Shown piece after piece: positions 34,908 through 43,337 of a stretch of 64,000 bases of DNA (position 1 is its first letter; each line of letters starts with the position of its first letter). Origin of the DNA: Winogradskyella vidalii (GTDB taxonomy: Bacteria > Bacteroidota > Bacteroidia > Flavobacteriales > Flavobacteriaceae). The notes under the pieces were generated by a model. The model saw only the letters and a program-made list of their open reading frames with translations. It was not told where the DNA came from and searched no databases. Position numbers and translations under genes: made by a program. The stretch covers positions 1,116,001 through 1,180,000 of the forward strand of contig NZ_JABFDG010000001.1 of assembly GCF_013403955.1 (NCBI RefSeq), in the 5' to 3' direction.

Positions 34908-35069
34908 ATGTTACGTTGGACAATCACATTCATTATAATAGCAATCATAGCAGCCGTTCTTGGATTTGGAGGCATAGCAGGTGCCGCAGCAGGTATTGCT
35001 AAAATCGTATTTTTTATATTTATCGTACTTTTTGTACTATCTTTATTAAAAGGCGTCATGAAAAAATAA
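34908..35069 (+). CDS. DUF1328 (YtjA-like) small membrane protein
   Basis: A 53-residue protein starting [22 protein letters not shown], then [20 protein letters not shown], two membrane helices joined by a Gly/Ala turn, and the end LLKGVMKK. This is the full DUF1328/YtjA pattern. Members are found in stress-induced gene sets; the molecular role is unknown. It is a single gene with its own terminator 24 bp after the stop. Confidence 0.92.
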   Translation: MLRWTITFIIIAIIAAVLGFGGIAGAAAGIAKIVFFIFIVLFVLSLLKGVMKK

Positions 35070-35093
35070 AATAACAATACTATAAAATATTAT

Positions 35094-35129
35094 AGCCTTG
35101 AGAACCCTATGGTTTTCAAGGCTTTTTTT
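35094..35129 (+). terminator. Terminator after the DUF1328 gene
   Basis: AGCCTTGA (35094-35101) pairs with TCAAGGCT (35116-35123); inner AACC/GGTT pairs extend the stem, and T's follow. Confidence 0.88.
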
Positions 35130-35133
35130 ATAT

Positions 35134-35149
35134 TCACGGAAAACCGTGA
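35134..35149. promoter_or_regulatory. Palindrome TCACGG-AAAA-CCGTGA upstream of the kinase gene
   Basis: A perfect 6-4-6 inverted repeat 124 bp before the histidine kinase start codon. A related-looking CCCTG-AAAA-CAGGG is found at 38045-38058 in front of the next operon. It may be a binding site of the NarL-type regulator encoded here. Confidence 0.45.
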
Positions 35150-35243
35150 GCTATAAGCATTCTGGTTTTGGTACTATTGTCTAATTTAATTGCACAAAAC
35201 GGTGTTGATTCTTTTTAAGTTTACAGATTGAAAAAACAATAGG

Positions 35244-35251
35244 TACTTTTG
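35244..35251 (+). promoter_or_regulatory. Candidate -7 box of the kinase-regulator operon
   Basis: TACTTTTG matches TAnnTTTG and lies 21 bp before the start codon at 35273. No good -33 element is visible. Confidence 0.4.
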
Positions 35252-35272
35252 TAATTAGGATATAGTGAAGTA

Positions 35273-37168
35273 ATGCAAATCAAAACTATAATTTTTATTT
35301 TTTTCGGGATGTTATTTTCAATGGGATTTACCCAAGAAAAATATTCAAGTTTTCGAGCTTTTGGTGAAATACCTAGCGTTGTAGATGCGTCACTTTATCA
35401 AAATTTAAATGCTGCCGAAACTCAAGAAATCCGATTTCAATATTTAGATACTATTGCACAGGTTTATGTTAAGTCTGGTCATGCAGATTCATTGATGCAT
35501 TATGCTAAACTAATTAAAAACGAGGCACTTTATAAGGCGTCAGATATAAAGGATGTAAATATTATTAAGCAAAGAGCTTTGTATTTTGAAGGTATAGCAA
35601 CTCAAAAAATGGGTTTATTAGATGAAGCTATTAAGTCTTATATACAAGGTCTAGAAATAGAAACTTCTAAGCATTCTTTTCAAAAGCACTTAAAACTTCA
35701 ACTTGCAGAAGTTTATTTAACTAAAGGAGAATTTGAAAAGGCTAGGCTATTATTAGAAGAATTGCCGCAAGCCAAAACAGATAACAATTTCTATTTAAAA
35801 AATACAATTGCTAAAAGTCGTTTTTTAATTCTGAAAAACAATAATGATTTAGCAGCCAAGATGATAAATGAAGCATTGTCTGAAGATTTTATCGAAAAAC
35901 ATCAAAAATTAAAATTAGAATTACAGCTCAATTTATCTGAAATAGAACTCAATCAGGGAAATTTTGAACGTTTAATTCAAAGTTCAGACCGAATAAAAAA
36001 TGAGGCTCTAGATAAAGGGTTTTATGATTTGTACATAGAAGCCTCTTTAAATATAGGTTTTGCTTATGCCATGTTAGATAACTTCGATGTTTCTGAAGTA
36101 GTTCTAAGTTCAGCCTATATTAATTCTATTCAATGGCACCGGTTAGAGCTTCAAAAAAAAGTCATTAATGCTTTGGTTAAACTTTATAATGCAAAGGAAG
36201 ATTATAAAAATGCTTATAATTTAATGACCCAATATCAAAGTGTTAATCGCGAAATAGAAAATAAACAGAATCAGCGCTTAGTAAAAGACTTAGAACTGAA
36301 ATACGAGACACTAAAGAAAGAAAGAGAGATTAGTCAACTACAAGAAGACCAATTATTACAACAAGCCGAGATTGAAAGGCAGACAACTATTAAATACGCG
36401 TTTTTAATTGGGTTTTTAATCATTCTTATTCCTGTTATTTTACTGCTTGTGGTTTATTATCAAAAACTACAAACCCAAAGTTTGCTTAACAAACAACAAG
36501 AGGCGATGAATCAGCAAGAGGTTGAAAACTTACTGCAAACCCAAGAATTAGATCTTGCTAAAAATGCTATTGCAGTACAATCTAAAGAGCGTGATCGTAT
36601 TGCGAGAGAGCTACATGACAGTATTGGTGGGAATTTAGCAGGTATAAAATTAAAGATGAATAGTCTAGATAATCATCAACCAGAATTTAGGCAAATTTTA
36701 AATCAGCTCGATACAACCTATAATCAAGTTCGTGATATTTCACATAGTTTAATCCCTAAAGAATTTGAAACTTCGGCATTTATAGATTTGGTTACAAATT
36801 ATATTCATAATATTAGAGATAATGCCACAGTAAGTTTACTTTTTAATGCTTACCCTAAGGAAACAATTAATACTATTGCTGTGTCGCTTCAAGTCGCCTT
36901 ATTCAATATGATAAAAGAATTGGTAACCAATGCACTAAAACATGCTAAAGCTGATGAGGTGAGTATTCAAATGACAGCACTTTCCGAAGAGAATAGTATT
37001 GAGCTGATTTATGAAGACGATGGACTAGGCTTTGATTTAAACAAAACAAGTAAGGGAATCGGTCTTAAAAATATTGAAAAAAGAGTTGCTGACTTTAAGG
37101 GAACCATTTCTATAAATACAGCTGAAAATAGGGGCACAGTAATTAGTATTAGTTTACCACAATCTTAA
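35273..37168 (+). CDS. TPR-containing sensor histidine kinase (NarX/LiaS type)
   Basis: A 631-residue membrane kinase. A signal-like N-terminus precedes an extracytoplasmic region of helical TPR-like repeats (about 35-340), then a coiled coil, one membrane helix (YAFLIGFLIILIPVILLLVVYY, about 375-396), and a second coiled coil. The HisKA_3 motif RDRIARELHDSIGGNLAGIKLKM follows in shortened form, with the phosphate-accepting His448. The HATPase part has ELVTNALKHAKADE, YEDDGLGF and KGIGLKNIEKRV. The partner response regulator gene begins 3 bp downstream. The signal sensed by TPR kinases of this sort is unknown. Confidence 0.93.
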   Translation: MQIKTIIFIFFGMLFSMGFTQEKYSSFRAFGEIPSVVDASLYQNLNAAETQEIRFQYLDTIAQVYVKSGHADSLMHYAKLIKNEALYKASDIKDVNIIKQRALYFEGIATQKMGLLDEAIKSYIQGLEIETSKHSFQKHLKLQLAEVYLTKGEFEKARLLLEELPQAKTDNNFYLKNTIAKSRFLILKNNNDLAAKMINEALSEDFIEKHQKLKLELQLNLSEIELNQGNFERLIQSSDRIKNEALDKGFYDLYIEASLNIGFAYAMLDNFDVSEVVLSSAYINSIQWHRLELQKKVINALVKLYNAKEDYKNAYNLMTQYQSVNREIENKQNQRLVKDLELKYETLKKEREISQLQEDQLLQQAEIERQTTIKYAFLIGFLIILIPVILLLVVYYQKLQTQSLLNKQQEAMNQQEVENLLQTQELDLAKNAIAVQSKERDRIARELHDSIGGNLAGIKLKMNSLDNHQPEFRQILNQLDTTYNQVRDISHSLIPKEFETSAFIDLVTNYIHNIRDNATVSLLFNAYPKETINTIAVSLQVALFNMIKELVTNALKHAKADEVSIQMTALSEENSIELIYEDDGLGFDLNKTSKGIGLKNIEKRVADFKGTISINTAENRGTVISISLPQS

Positions 37169-37171
37169 TTT

Positions 37172-37819
37172 ATGAACACATCATTTTCCATAATTATAGC
37201 AGACGACCACGCGATGTTTTTAGATGGCTTAAAAAGTATCCTGTCTGAAGAAAAATCGATAGATATTACACTCACAGCTAAAACAGGTGCTCAGGTTTTA
37301 AAATATCTAAGGATTAATACCGACGAAAAAATTGACTTGGTAATTACAGACATTAATATGCCAAAAATGGACGGTGTGGAATTGAATAAAGCTATTAAAC
37401 AAGAGTTTCCTCAAATAAAAACCCTAGTGGTTAGTATGTTAGAAGATGCAAAAAAAATAAAAGCACTAACGGAAGCTAATGTCAATGGTTATATTTCTAA
37501 AAATGCGGAAAAAACAGAATTGCTAAAAGCTATAAAATCCATTTTGCAAGGTGAAAATTATTTTTCGCCACGGATTAAACAGGTGCTAATGGAAGCTATG
37601 TTTTCTGCTAAATCAGAACCCGAAATATCTTTGAGCAAACGTGAAAAAGAAGTTTTAAAACTTATTGCACAAGAGTTTACAACACAAGAAATCGCCGATC
37701 AATTATTTTTAAGTAAACACACCATTGAAAGCTACCGGAAAAATCTAATTTCGAAATTGGGAGTTCGTAATTTGGCTGGTCTTACACGTTATGCGGTAGA
37801 AAAAGGGATGTTAGATTAA
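37172..37819 (+). CDS. NarL/LuxR-family response regulator
   Basis: A 215-residue regulator with a receiver domain (DDHAMFLDGL near the start, phosphorylation site Asp60 in LVITDINMPKMDG, conserved Lys in GYISKNAEKTE) and a C-terminal LuxR helix-turn-helix (SLSKREKEVLKLIAQEFTTQ, then SKHTIESYRKNLI). It is the output partner of the TPR kinase 3 bp upstream. Targets are not known, but palindromes at 35134 and 38045 flank the pair. Confidence 0.95.
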   Translation: MNTSFSIIIADDHAMFLDGLKSILSEEKSIDITLTAKTGAQVLKYLRINTDEKIDLVITDINMPKMDGVELNKAIKQEFPQIKTLVVSMLEDAKKIKALTEANVNGYISKNAEKTELLKAIKSILQGENYFSPRIKQVLMEAMFSAKSEPEISLSKREKEVLKLIAQEFTTQEIADQLFLSKHTIESYRKNLISKLGVRNLAGLTRYAVEKGMLD

Positions 37820-38146
37820 TCTAGGTGAGACTTCACGTTTTTAATTTCTAAAATGAAACCCTATTAATAGCGATAACAATCTTATTCTGTTTTTCTACAT
37901 ATAGTTCTATAGCTATATGAAATAGCAAAAAAAGACATTTTAATTTTACTAAAAGATATTTTACACTTTACAGGTGGCTTATGCTTAAAAACTGCATAAA
38001 TTTTTGTTTCATTAGCTACTATATGTGGGGTTTACAAAGCCTATCCCTGAAAACAGGGTAAACGTTTTTACGACTTACAGTCTATTATAAACTTCCCTAT
38101 TTACTGAAATTTGTATCATAATATTAACTATAAATAATTAGAACTT
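37820..38146. other. Intergenic region with a palindrome
   Basis: 327 bases without an ORF. It holds the palindrome listed at 38045-38058 and a weak inverted repeat CATATAG/CTATATG at 37898-37919. No clear terminator with a T tract and no full promoter match were found. Confidence 0.4.
38045..38058. promoter_or_regulatory. Palindrome CCCTG-AAAA-CAGGG
   Basis: A perfect 5-4-5 inverted repeat about 90 bp upstream of the membrane protein gene at 38147. The AAAA spacer is shared with the palindrome at 35134-35149. Confidence 0.4.
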
Positions 38147-38569
38147 ATGATTTACGGAATTTCTTTAATCTTGTTGAGCATCATTGCAGTGCCATCACTT
38201 ATTTTATCAAAAAAACCTAACGCGCAAGAGCTGTTAGATAAAGTTGCCCCTTATCAAGGGTGGATAGGACTTGTCTTTTGCTTTTTTGGTGTTTGGGGAA
38301 TTATTTCAGCTTTACTTAATATGGGGTGGTTATCTGTAGCACCTGTTTGGTGGATAACGTTATTAGCTGGAAGTGTTGTTGAAGCAGCACTCGGATTTAT
38401 GTTAGGTTTTGGTATGATTAATAAATTATTACTAAGCAAAAACGAAGCTGCTAAAGAAAAAGCAGCAGAATTAAGAGAGAAGTTAGCACCAAAACAAGGA
38501 AAATTAGGCGTTTTAGGACTCATTGTAGGTGGTTGGATGATTGCGGCATCGTTCTTATTTACAATATAA
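38147..38569 (+). CDS. Unknown four-helix inner-membrane protein
   Basis: A 140-residue protein with hydrophobic segments at about 2-20, 38-57, 63-85 and 118-138. The loops hold two similar segments: [20 protein letters not shown] near 32-51 and [20 protein letters not shown] near 113-132, so the protein seems built from an internal repeat. It lies 29 bp before the SIMPL gene, with which it is probably co-transcribed. I do not recognise a family. Confidence 0.8.
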   Translation: MIYGISLILLSIIAVPSLILSKKPNAQELLDKVAPYQGWIGLVFCFFGVWGIISALLNMGWLSVAPVWWITLLAGSVVEAALGFMLGFGMINKLLLSKNEAAKEKAAELREKLAPKQGKLGVLGLIVGGWMIAASFLFTI

Positions 38570-38598
38570 CCTTCTGAATTTTTAAATAAAAAAATATT

Positions 38599-39204
38599 AT
38601 GAAACAATTTGCCTTAGCAATACTACTATGTATTTCAACTTTTAGTATCGCTCAAAATACAACAGATAAACGCGTTATAAGTGTTTTTGGTGTCGCAGTA
38701 AAAACATCTCAAAGTGTTACTTATAAAACAGATGTAACACTGACATTAGATAATAGTTATTATGGTGAGGATCCTTATAGTAGTCTAGATGAATTATTAG
38801 CTAAGTACTTTGAAAAAGTGGCGGAACTGAATATTGATAAATCTAAATTCACGGAAGACGAATTATCTTATGTGTCTTCAGGATACAGAAAAGATGGCAC
38901 GGTACTTCGGTTTGAAACGAATGATAAGGATGAGATCTTAAAAGTGGCGAGCATTAGAATGCTACAAGTAATGCCATCTTATATTCAGGTGAAAACTGAA
39001 ACACCTGAGTCAGAGATGAAAAAGTTAATGGCTTCAGCATTAGAAAATGCACGTGAAAAAGCTGAAATGTTGGCTGCTCTTAGTGGTGAAGAAATTGATG
39101 AAATAGACTCAATCTCTAGCGATTATGATACGGCCACATATTGGCAGTCACCAAACACGGATTCTGAGTATGTAAGGTTATCTGTTAATTTTACATTAAA
39201 ATAA
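38599..39204 (+). CDS. SIMPL-domain (DUF541) periplasmic protein
   Basis: A 201-residue exported protein (signal peptide ISTFSIAQ). The central part shows the repeated beta-alpha design of SIMPL/DUF541 proteins: RVISVFGVAVKTSQSVTYKTDVTLTL at the start, a helix with LDELLAKYFEKVAEL, and a late helix ALENAREKAEMLAALSGEEI. The family includes BP26 and YggE, envelope proteins linked to stress. Its exact role is unknown. It follows the membrane protein gene after 29 bp. Confidence 0.82.
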   Translation: MKQFALAILLCISTFSIAQNTTDKRVISVFGVAVKTSQSVTYKTDVTLTLDNSYYGEDPYSSLDELLAKYFEKVAELNIDKSKFTEDELSYVSSGYRKDGTVLRFETNDKDEILKVASIRMLQVMPSYIQVKTETPESEMKKLMASALENAREKAEMLAALSGEEIDEIDSISSDYDTATYWQSPNTDSEYVRLSVNFTLK

Positions 39205-39553
39205 AGCTACTTATGCTTAGTTAGGGGCTAAAGTCTGCGTTGTACCGTCCCAAAAGGTGCTCGCAGGCTTTATGTGTTTATAACGATTCAGTTATAATTG
39301 AAACTTAAAACAGCACCCAATTTTTGAACGCTACTAAATTTTATTAAATTCAGAAATAACTTTTTTTACCAACAGTTTCTGAAAGTATCTTACAATAGGT
39401 TATTCAAGAGATAGTAAGGACTAAATCCTTGCTAAATATTATGTTTCGGAGCTTATAATTCCTGTAGTTTTAGCCTTAAATGAGGCGTTAACAATCACTA
39501 CAATTAAAAATATTAATAGGACTATAATTACTGTTAATAACTTATAAGTAAGG
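39205..39553. other. Intergenic region, no gene
   Basis: Contains a probable hairpin, AAAG-CTGCG pairing with CGCAG-CTTT, at about 39230-39272, without a strong T tract. It may end the SIMPL transcript. Nothing else is supported up to the trxB promoter. Confidence 0.35.
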
Positions 39554-39587
39554 TTTTGCACAAAAAACCTACATTTGTTATACCTAA
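39554..39587 (+). promoter_or_regulatory. Promoter of trxB
   Basis: TTTTG (39554-39558) and TACATTTG (39580-39587) are separated by 21 bases and match the Bacteroidetes -33/-7 elements. The start codon is 15 bases beyond the -7 box. Confidence 0.75.
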
Positions 39588-39602
39588 TAAAACAATAAGA
39601 TT

Positions 39603-40583
39603 ATGTCTGATACAATTGAAAGAGTAAAGTGTTTAATTATAGGTTCTGGGCCCGCAGGTTATACAGCGGCAATTTATGCCTCTAGAGCCAATATGTCACC
39701 TGTTTTATACCAAGGCGAACAGCCAGGTGGTCAGTTGACAACAACAAATGATGTAGAGAATTTCCCTGGTTATCCAGAAGGTATTACAGGACCAGAAATG
39801 ATGATGGAACTTCAAAAACAAGCCGAGCGTTTTGGTACAGATATACGTCATGGTTGGGTTACCAAGGTAGATTTTTCTGGAGATTTACATAAAGCTTGGG
39901 TTAACGAAAAAGAAATTCATGCCGATACCATAATTATTTCAACAGGAGCTTCTGCAAAATATTTAAACTTACCTTCTGAGCAAAAATACCTAAAATTAGG
40001 TGGTGGTGTTTCTGCTTGTGCAGTATGTGATGGTTTCTTTTATAGAAATCAAGAAGTCGTAATCGTAGGTGCAGGAGATTCAGCTTGCGAAGAAGCGCAC
40101 TATTTATCTAAACTTTGCAAAAAAGTAACCATGTTAGTAAGACGTGATGAATTTAGAGCGTCTAAGATTATGGCCAAACGGGTTCAAAACACGGAAAATA
40201 TTGAAATCCTATACAATACTGAAACCGATGAGGTCTTAGGAGACGGTCAAGTGGTTACTGGTATTAGAGTTTTTAATAATAAAACAAACGAGAAGCATAC
40301 CATTGAGGCTACTGGTTTTTTTGTAGCCATAGGGCATAAGCCAAATACCGATGTTTTTAAAGATTATTTAGATTTGGATGAAACAGGCTATATTATTAAT
40401 GCAAAACCAGGAACTAGTTTAACAAATGTAGAAGGTGTATTTGTTAGTGGAGATGCCGCAGACCACGTTTACAGACAGGCCATTACTGCCGCTGGAACTG
40501 GCTGTATGGCTGCTTTAGATGCAGAACGTTATCTAGCCGCTAAGGATGCCGATTTTGAAGTTGCAACCTCTAGTTATAACTAG
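39603..40583 (+). CDS. trxB: Thioredoxin-disulfide reductase
   Basis: A 326-residue cytoplasmic flavoenzyme that reduces thioredoxin with NADPH. FAD-binding GSGPAGYTAAIYA is at about 14-26, GGQLTTTNDVENFPG near 42, and the redox-active CAVCDG near 139-144 sits in the NADPH domain, where VGAGDSACEEAHYL binds the dinucleotide. The C-terminal FAD part has FVSGDAAD and ITAAGTGCMAALDAERYL. Length and order are canonical. It is a single gene with a good promoter and terminator. Confidence 0.98.
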   Translation: MSDTIERVKCLIIGSGPAGYTAAIYASRANMSPVLYQGEQPGGQLTTTNDVENFPGYPEGITGPEMMMELQKQAERFGTDIRHGWVTKVDFSGDLHKAWVNEKEIHADTIIISTGASAKYLNLPSEQKYLKLGGGVSACAVCDGFFYRNQEVVIVGAGDSACEEAHYLSKLCKKVTMLVRRDEFRASKIMAKRVQNTENIEILYNTETDEVLGDGQVVTGIRVFNNKTNEKHTIEATGFFVAIGHKPNTDVFKDYLDLDETGYIINAKPGTSLTNVEGVFVSGDAADHVYRQAITAAGTGCMAALDAERYLAAKDADFEVATSSYN

Positions 40584-40612
40584 TTTTAGTTACTACATAT
40601 TAAAATATTTAA

Positions 40613-40644
40613 AAAGCTGAAGTGTCTAACTTCAGCTTTTTTTT
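40613..40644 (+). terminator. Terminator after trxB
   Basis: AAAGCTGAAG (40613-40622) pairs perfectly with CTTCAGCTTT (40630-40639) and T's follow. Confidence 0.93.
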
Positions 40645-40688
40645 GTTGATTAGTTAAAATTGTTAATTTTTTCAAAAAAATCAGAGAT

Positions 40689-40702
40689 ATGACTTTTGTC
40701 AT
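40689..40702. promoter_or_regulatory. Palindrome ATGAC-TTTT-GTCAT upstream of the YceI operon
   Basis: A perfect 5-4-5 inverted repeat 52 bp before the YceI start codon. The TGAC-N4-GTCA core resembles sites of Crp/Fnr-type regulators, but the match is too short to name one. Confidence 0.45.
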
Positions 40703-40754
40703 GATCTAATCGTCTTTTTATTCAAATCTTTGCCGAAACCAAAAACACGTAATT

Positions 40755-41354
40755 ATGAACAATTCAAACAATTCAATTAAATCCCCTTTGCTTTTTTTAA
40801 CGGTATTTTTATGTAGTCTATTTACTTTTCAGATAGCAACATCTCAAAATTATACACTAAATAATAGTAGTTCGACTCTTGAAGTACATGGTACCTCTTC
40901 TATTCATGATTGGATATTAGAAACCGAAAAACAATCTGGAAAAATAGTTATTTCAAACACAGAGGAGTTAGCAATTGAAACTTTAAGTATCACTGTTGAA
41001 GCTGAAAGTCTTAAAAGTGGAAAATCATCCATGGATAAAAACACCTATGATGCCTTAGACACTGATGATCACAAAACTATGGACTTTAACCTTACTTCGG
41101 TAAAAAAAGTTGATAAGCTATCTGATCAATCGTTTAAAGTTTCTGCTTCAGGTAAAATGACCATAGCTGGTGTTACTAAGACAATGTCTGTTGATTTAAC
41201 CCTAAAAATAGAAGGCACAAAAGTGCTTCTTAATGGCGAAAAATCATTTAATATGACTGACTTTGGTATTGACCCACCTAAAGCCTTATTAGGGACTATT
41301 AAAACAGGTGATGCTATAAAAATCGTTTTCAAATCCGTATTCGAAACCAAATAA
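40755..41354 (+). CDS. YceI-family periplasmic protein
   Basis: A 199-residue exported protein with a long signal peptide (LFTFQIATSQ). The YceI lipocalin-like barrel begins LEVHGTSSIHDWILE and carries SMDKNTYDALDTDDHKTMDF, then GKMTIAGVTKTMSVDLTL and FNMTDFGIDPPKALLGTIKTGDAI. YceI proteins bind polyisoprenoid or amphiphilic molecules; their role in Flavobacteria is not defined. A porin-like gene follows after 41 bp and a second YceI-like gene after that. Confidence 0.92.
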   Translation: MNNSNNSIKSPLLFLTVFLCSLFTFQIATSQNYTLNNSSSTLEVHGTSSIHDWILETEKQSGKIVISNTEELAIETLSITVEAESLKSGKSSMDKNTYDALDTDDHKTMDFNLTSVKKVDKLSDQSFKVSASGKMTIAGVTKTMSVDLTLKIEGTKVLLNGEKSFNMTDFGIDPPKALLGTIKTGDAIKIVFKSVFETK

Positions 41355-41395
41355 TAATAGAAAATAAATTCAACTAACAATTAAATAAATAAATT

Positions 41396-42670
41396 ATGAA
41401 ATCAGTATTCAAACTCGCAACATTAGCCCTTGTTTTTACAATGGGGTATTCAATATCAGCTCAAAATAACCCAAGAGACTTCGATAATTACAGGCAACCT
41501 GATCAAAGAGGTGTTAATGTATTTGAACCTCAGAAAGATACAATTACTAATTTTGAAGAACTTCATGTAAGAATTGGAGGTTCTTTCGCGCTTCAATTTC
41601 AAGCTTTAGATCAAGAAAACTCAGGTGCTGTTCCAATGAAAGAAATTGGTAGTAACTTTAACTTAGCAACCGCTAATTTAGATTTAGATGTCGCACTTTA
41701 TGATGGTGTAAGTATGCACTTAAGAACGTATTTATCATCTCGTCATCACAATGAACCATATGTAAAAGGTGGTTATTTCCAAATTGATAAATTAGATTTT
41801 ATCTCTGAAGGATTTATGGCAGACCTAATGGAACGTACGACTATTAAAATTGGTCATATGGAAAACAATTACGGTGATGCGCACTTTAGAAGAACAGATA
41901 ACGCACAAGCAATTCATAACCCATTTGTAGGGAACTTAATTATGGATTCTTTTACGACTGAAGTTGGTGCAGAAGTGTACTATAGAACAGATATGGGAAT
42001 CTTTGGTATGGTAGGATTTACAAATGGTAAATTAAATCAAAGTGTAGAGGAATCTAATGGAGCAACTGGTGGTGCAGCTTTTTTAGCTAAATTAGGTTAC
42101 GATAAGCAAGTATCTGACGATTTAAGAGTACGTTTAACAGGTTCTATGTATAATACAGGCTATGCTCCTAATGTGTATTTGTATAATGCTGATAGAGCTG
42201 GTTCTAGATACTATGATATTTTACAAGATGCTACAGCTACTAGCGATAACTTTAGATCAGGTCGATTTACTCCAGGATTTTCAAATCAAATTACTGCGAT
42301 TATGATTAACCCATTTGTAAAATATGGTGGATTAGAAGTCTTTGGTACTGTAGAATTAACTTCAGGGAGAAGTTTAGCAGAAGCAGATAGAAGAAACGCA
42401 GAACAGTATGCAGGTGAGGTTATCTACAGATTTGGCGAAGCTGAGAATGTGTTTTTAGGAGGGCGTTACAATACTGTAAGTGCTGAATTAAATGGTGGTC
42501 AAGAAGTAAGTATTAATAGATTTCAATTAGGTGCAGGTTGGTTCATGACCAAGAATGTATTGATGAAAGCAGAGTACGTAAACCAACAATATAATGATTA
42601 TGCAGCAGGAAATATTCTTGAAGATGCTCAATTTGATGGATTTATGCTTGAGGCTGTCATTAGTTTCTAA
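41396..42670 (+). CDS. Outer-membrane beta-barrel porin-like protein
   Basis: A 424-residue protein with signal peptide (GYSISAQ) and a series of beta strands with alternating polar and hydrophobic residues (LHVRIGGSFALQFQAL, VSMHLRTYLSSRHHN, RTTIKIGHMENNYGDAHFRR, FMLEAVISF at the end). The terminal Phe is typical for outer-membrane barrels. It is likely a general or substrate-selective porin; the family is not certain. It is flanked by YceI genes in the same direction and followed by a strong terminator. Confidence 0.85.
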   Translation: MKSVFKLATLALVFTMGYSISAQNNPRDFDNYRQPDQRGVNVFEPQKDTITNFEELHVRIGGSFALQFQALDQENSGAVPMKEIGSNFNLATANLDLDVALYDGVSMHLRTYLSSRHHNEPYVKGGYFQIDKLDFISEGFMADLMERTTIKIGHMENNYGDAHFRRTDNAQAIHNPFVGNLIMDSFTTEVGAEVYYRTDMGIFGMVGFTNGKLNQSVEESNGATGGAAFLAKLGYDKQVSDDLRVRLTGSMYNTGYAPNVYLYNADRAGSRYYDILQDATATSDNFRSGRFTPGFSNQITAIMINPFVKYGGLEVFGTVELTSGRSLAEADRRNAEQYAGEVIYRFGEAENVFLGGRYNTVSAELNGGQEVSINRFQLGAGWFMTKNVLMKAEYVNQQYNDYAAGNILEDAQFDGFMLEAVISF

Positions 42671-42688
42671 TAATTAATTAACATAATA

Positions 42689-42725
42689 AAGGCCTTTATT
42701 TTTGCAATAAAGGCCTTATTTTTTA
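42689..42725 (+). terminator. Terminator after the porin-like gene
   Basis: AAGGCCTTTATT (42689-42700) pairs perfectly with AATAAAGGCCTT (42706-42717), followed by T-rich sequence. Confidence 0.93.
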
Positions 42726-42736
42726 TATTTAATCTT

Positions 42737-43330
42737 ATGGTTAGGATAATAACATTTATTTTTTTGCTCTTTTTAGGAGCTAAGCAATATACTTCAGATA
42801 TTAATAGCCTAACAGCGAAAGAGTCAACGGTATCTTTTTCGTCTGATAGTTATCTTAGAATTAAAGGCGAATCGAATGTGAATACATTTGAGTGTCAGTT
42901 TGATATGAATACAATTTCAGATGCTGTAAAAATTAAATACAAAGATTATAACAACAAAATTAAATTTGATGATACCAAACTTATATTACCAAATTTAGAG
43001 TTTGATTGTGGGGGAAAAGCTATCAATAAAGATTTTAATGAATTATTGAATACTGAAGAGTTTCCTCAAATAACACTTAAATTAAAGGAAATAGCAGAAG
43101 TTGATATAAATCAAAGTACTGTAATCGCAACAGTTGAAATTACAATTAGTAACATTGTAAGAACATATAAGGTACCTGTTGCTGTTAATAGAGATAATAA
43201 CTTACGGGTAAGTGGCAAAATGCCTTTAGATATTAATGATTTTGATTTAGTTGCGCCAACTAAAATGTTAGGAATGATTAAGGTATCACCAAAAATTGAG
43301 ATTCAGTTTTCACTCAATATAAGGTCTTAG
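42737..43330 (+). CDS. Second YceI-like protein
   Basis: A 197-residue protein with N-terminal hydrophobic signal (IITFIFLLFLGAKQ) and a divergent YceI fold: LRIKGESNVNTFECQFDM at the start, LPNLEFDCGGKAINKDFNELLNTEEFPQITLKL in the middle (in place of the usual MDxxxYxAL segment) and LDINDFDLVAPTKMLGMIKV at the end. Two cysteines (ECQF and FDCGG) could form a disulfide. It lies directly behind the terminator of the porin gene, so it may be read by read-through or have its own promoter. Confidence 0.85.
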   Translation: MVRIITFIFLLFLGAKQYTSDINSLTAKESTVSFSSDSYLRIKGESNVNTFECQFDMNTISDAVKIKYKDYNNKIKFDDTKLILPNLEFDCGGKAINKDFNELLNTEEFPQITLKLKEIAEVDINQSTVIATVEITISNIVRTYKVPVAVNRDNNLRVSGKMPLDINDFDLVAPTKMLGMIKVSPKIEIQFSLNIRS

Positions 43331-43337
43331 TATCTAT

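Noticed and set aside
34892..35077. Minus-strand ORF of 61 codons
   Set aside because: It is antisense to the well-supported DUF1328 gene at 34908-35069.
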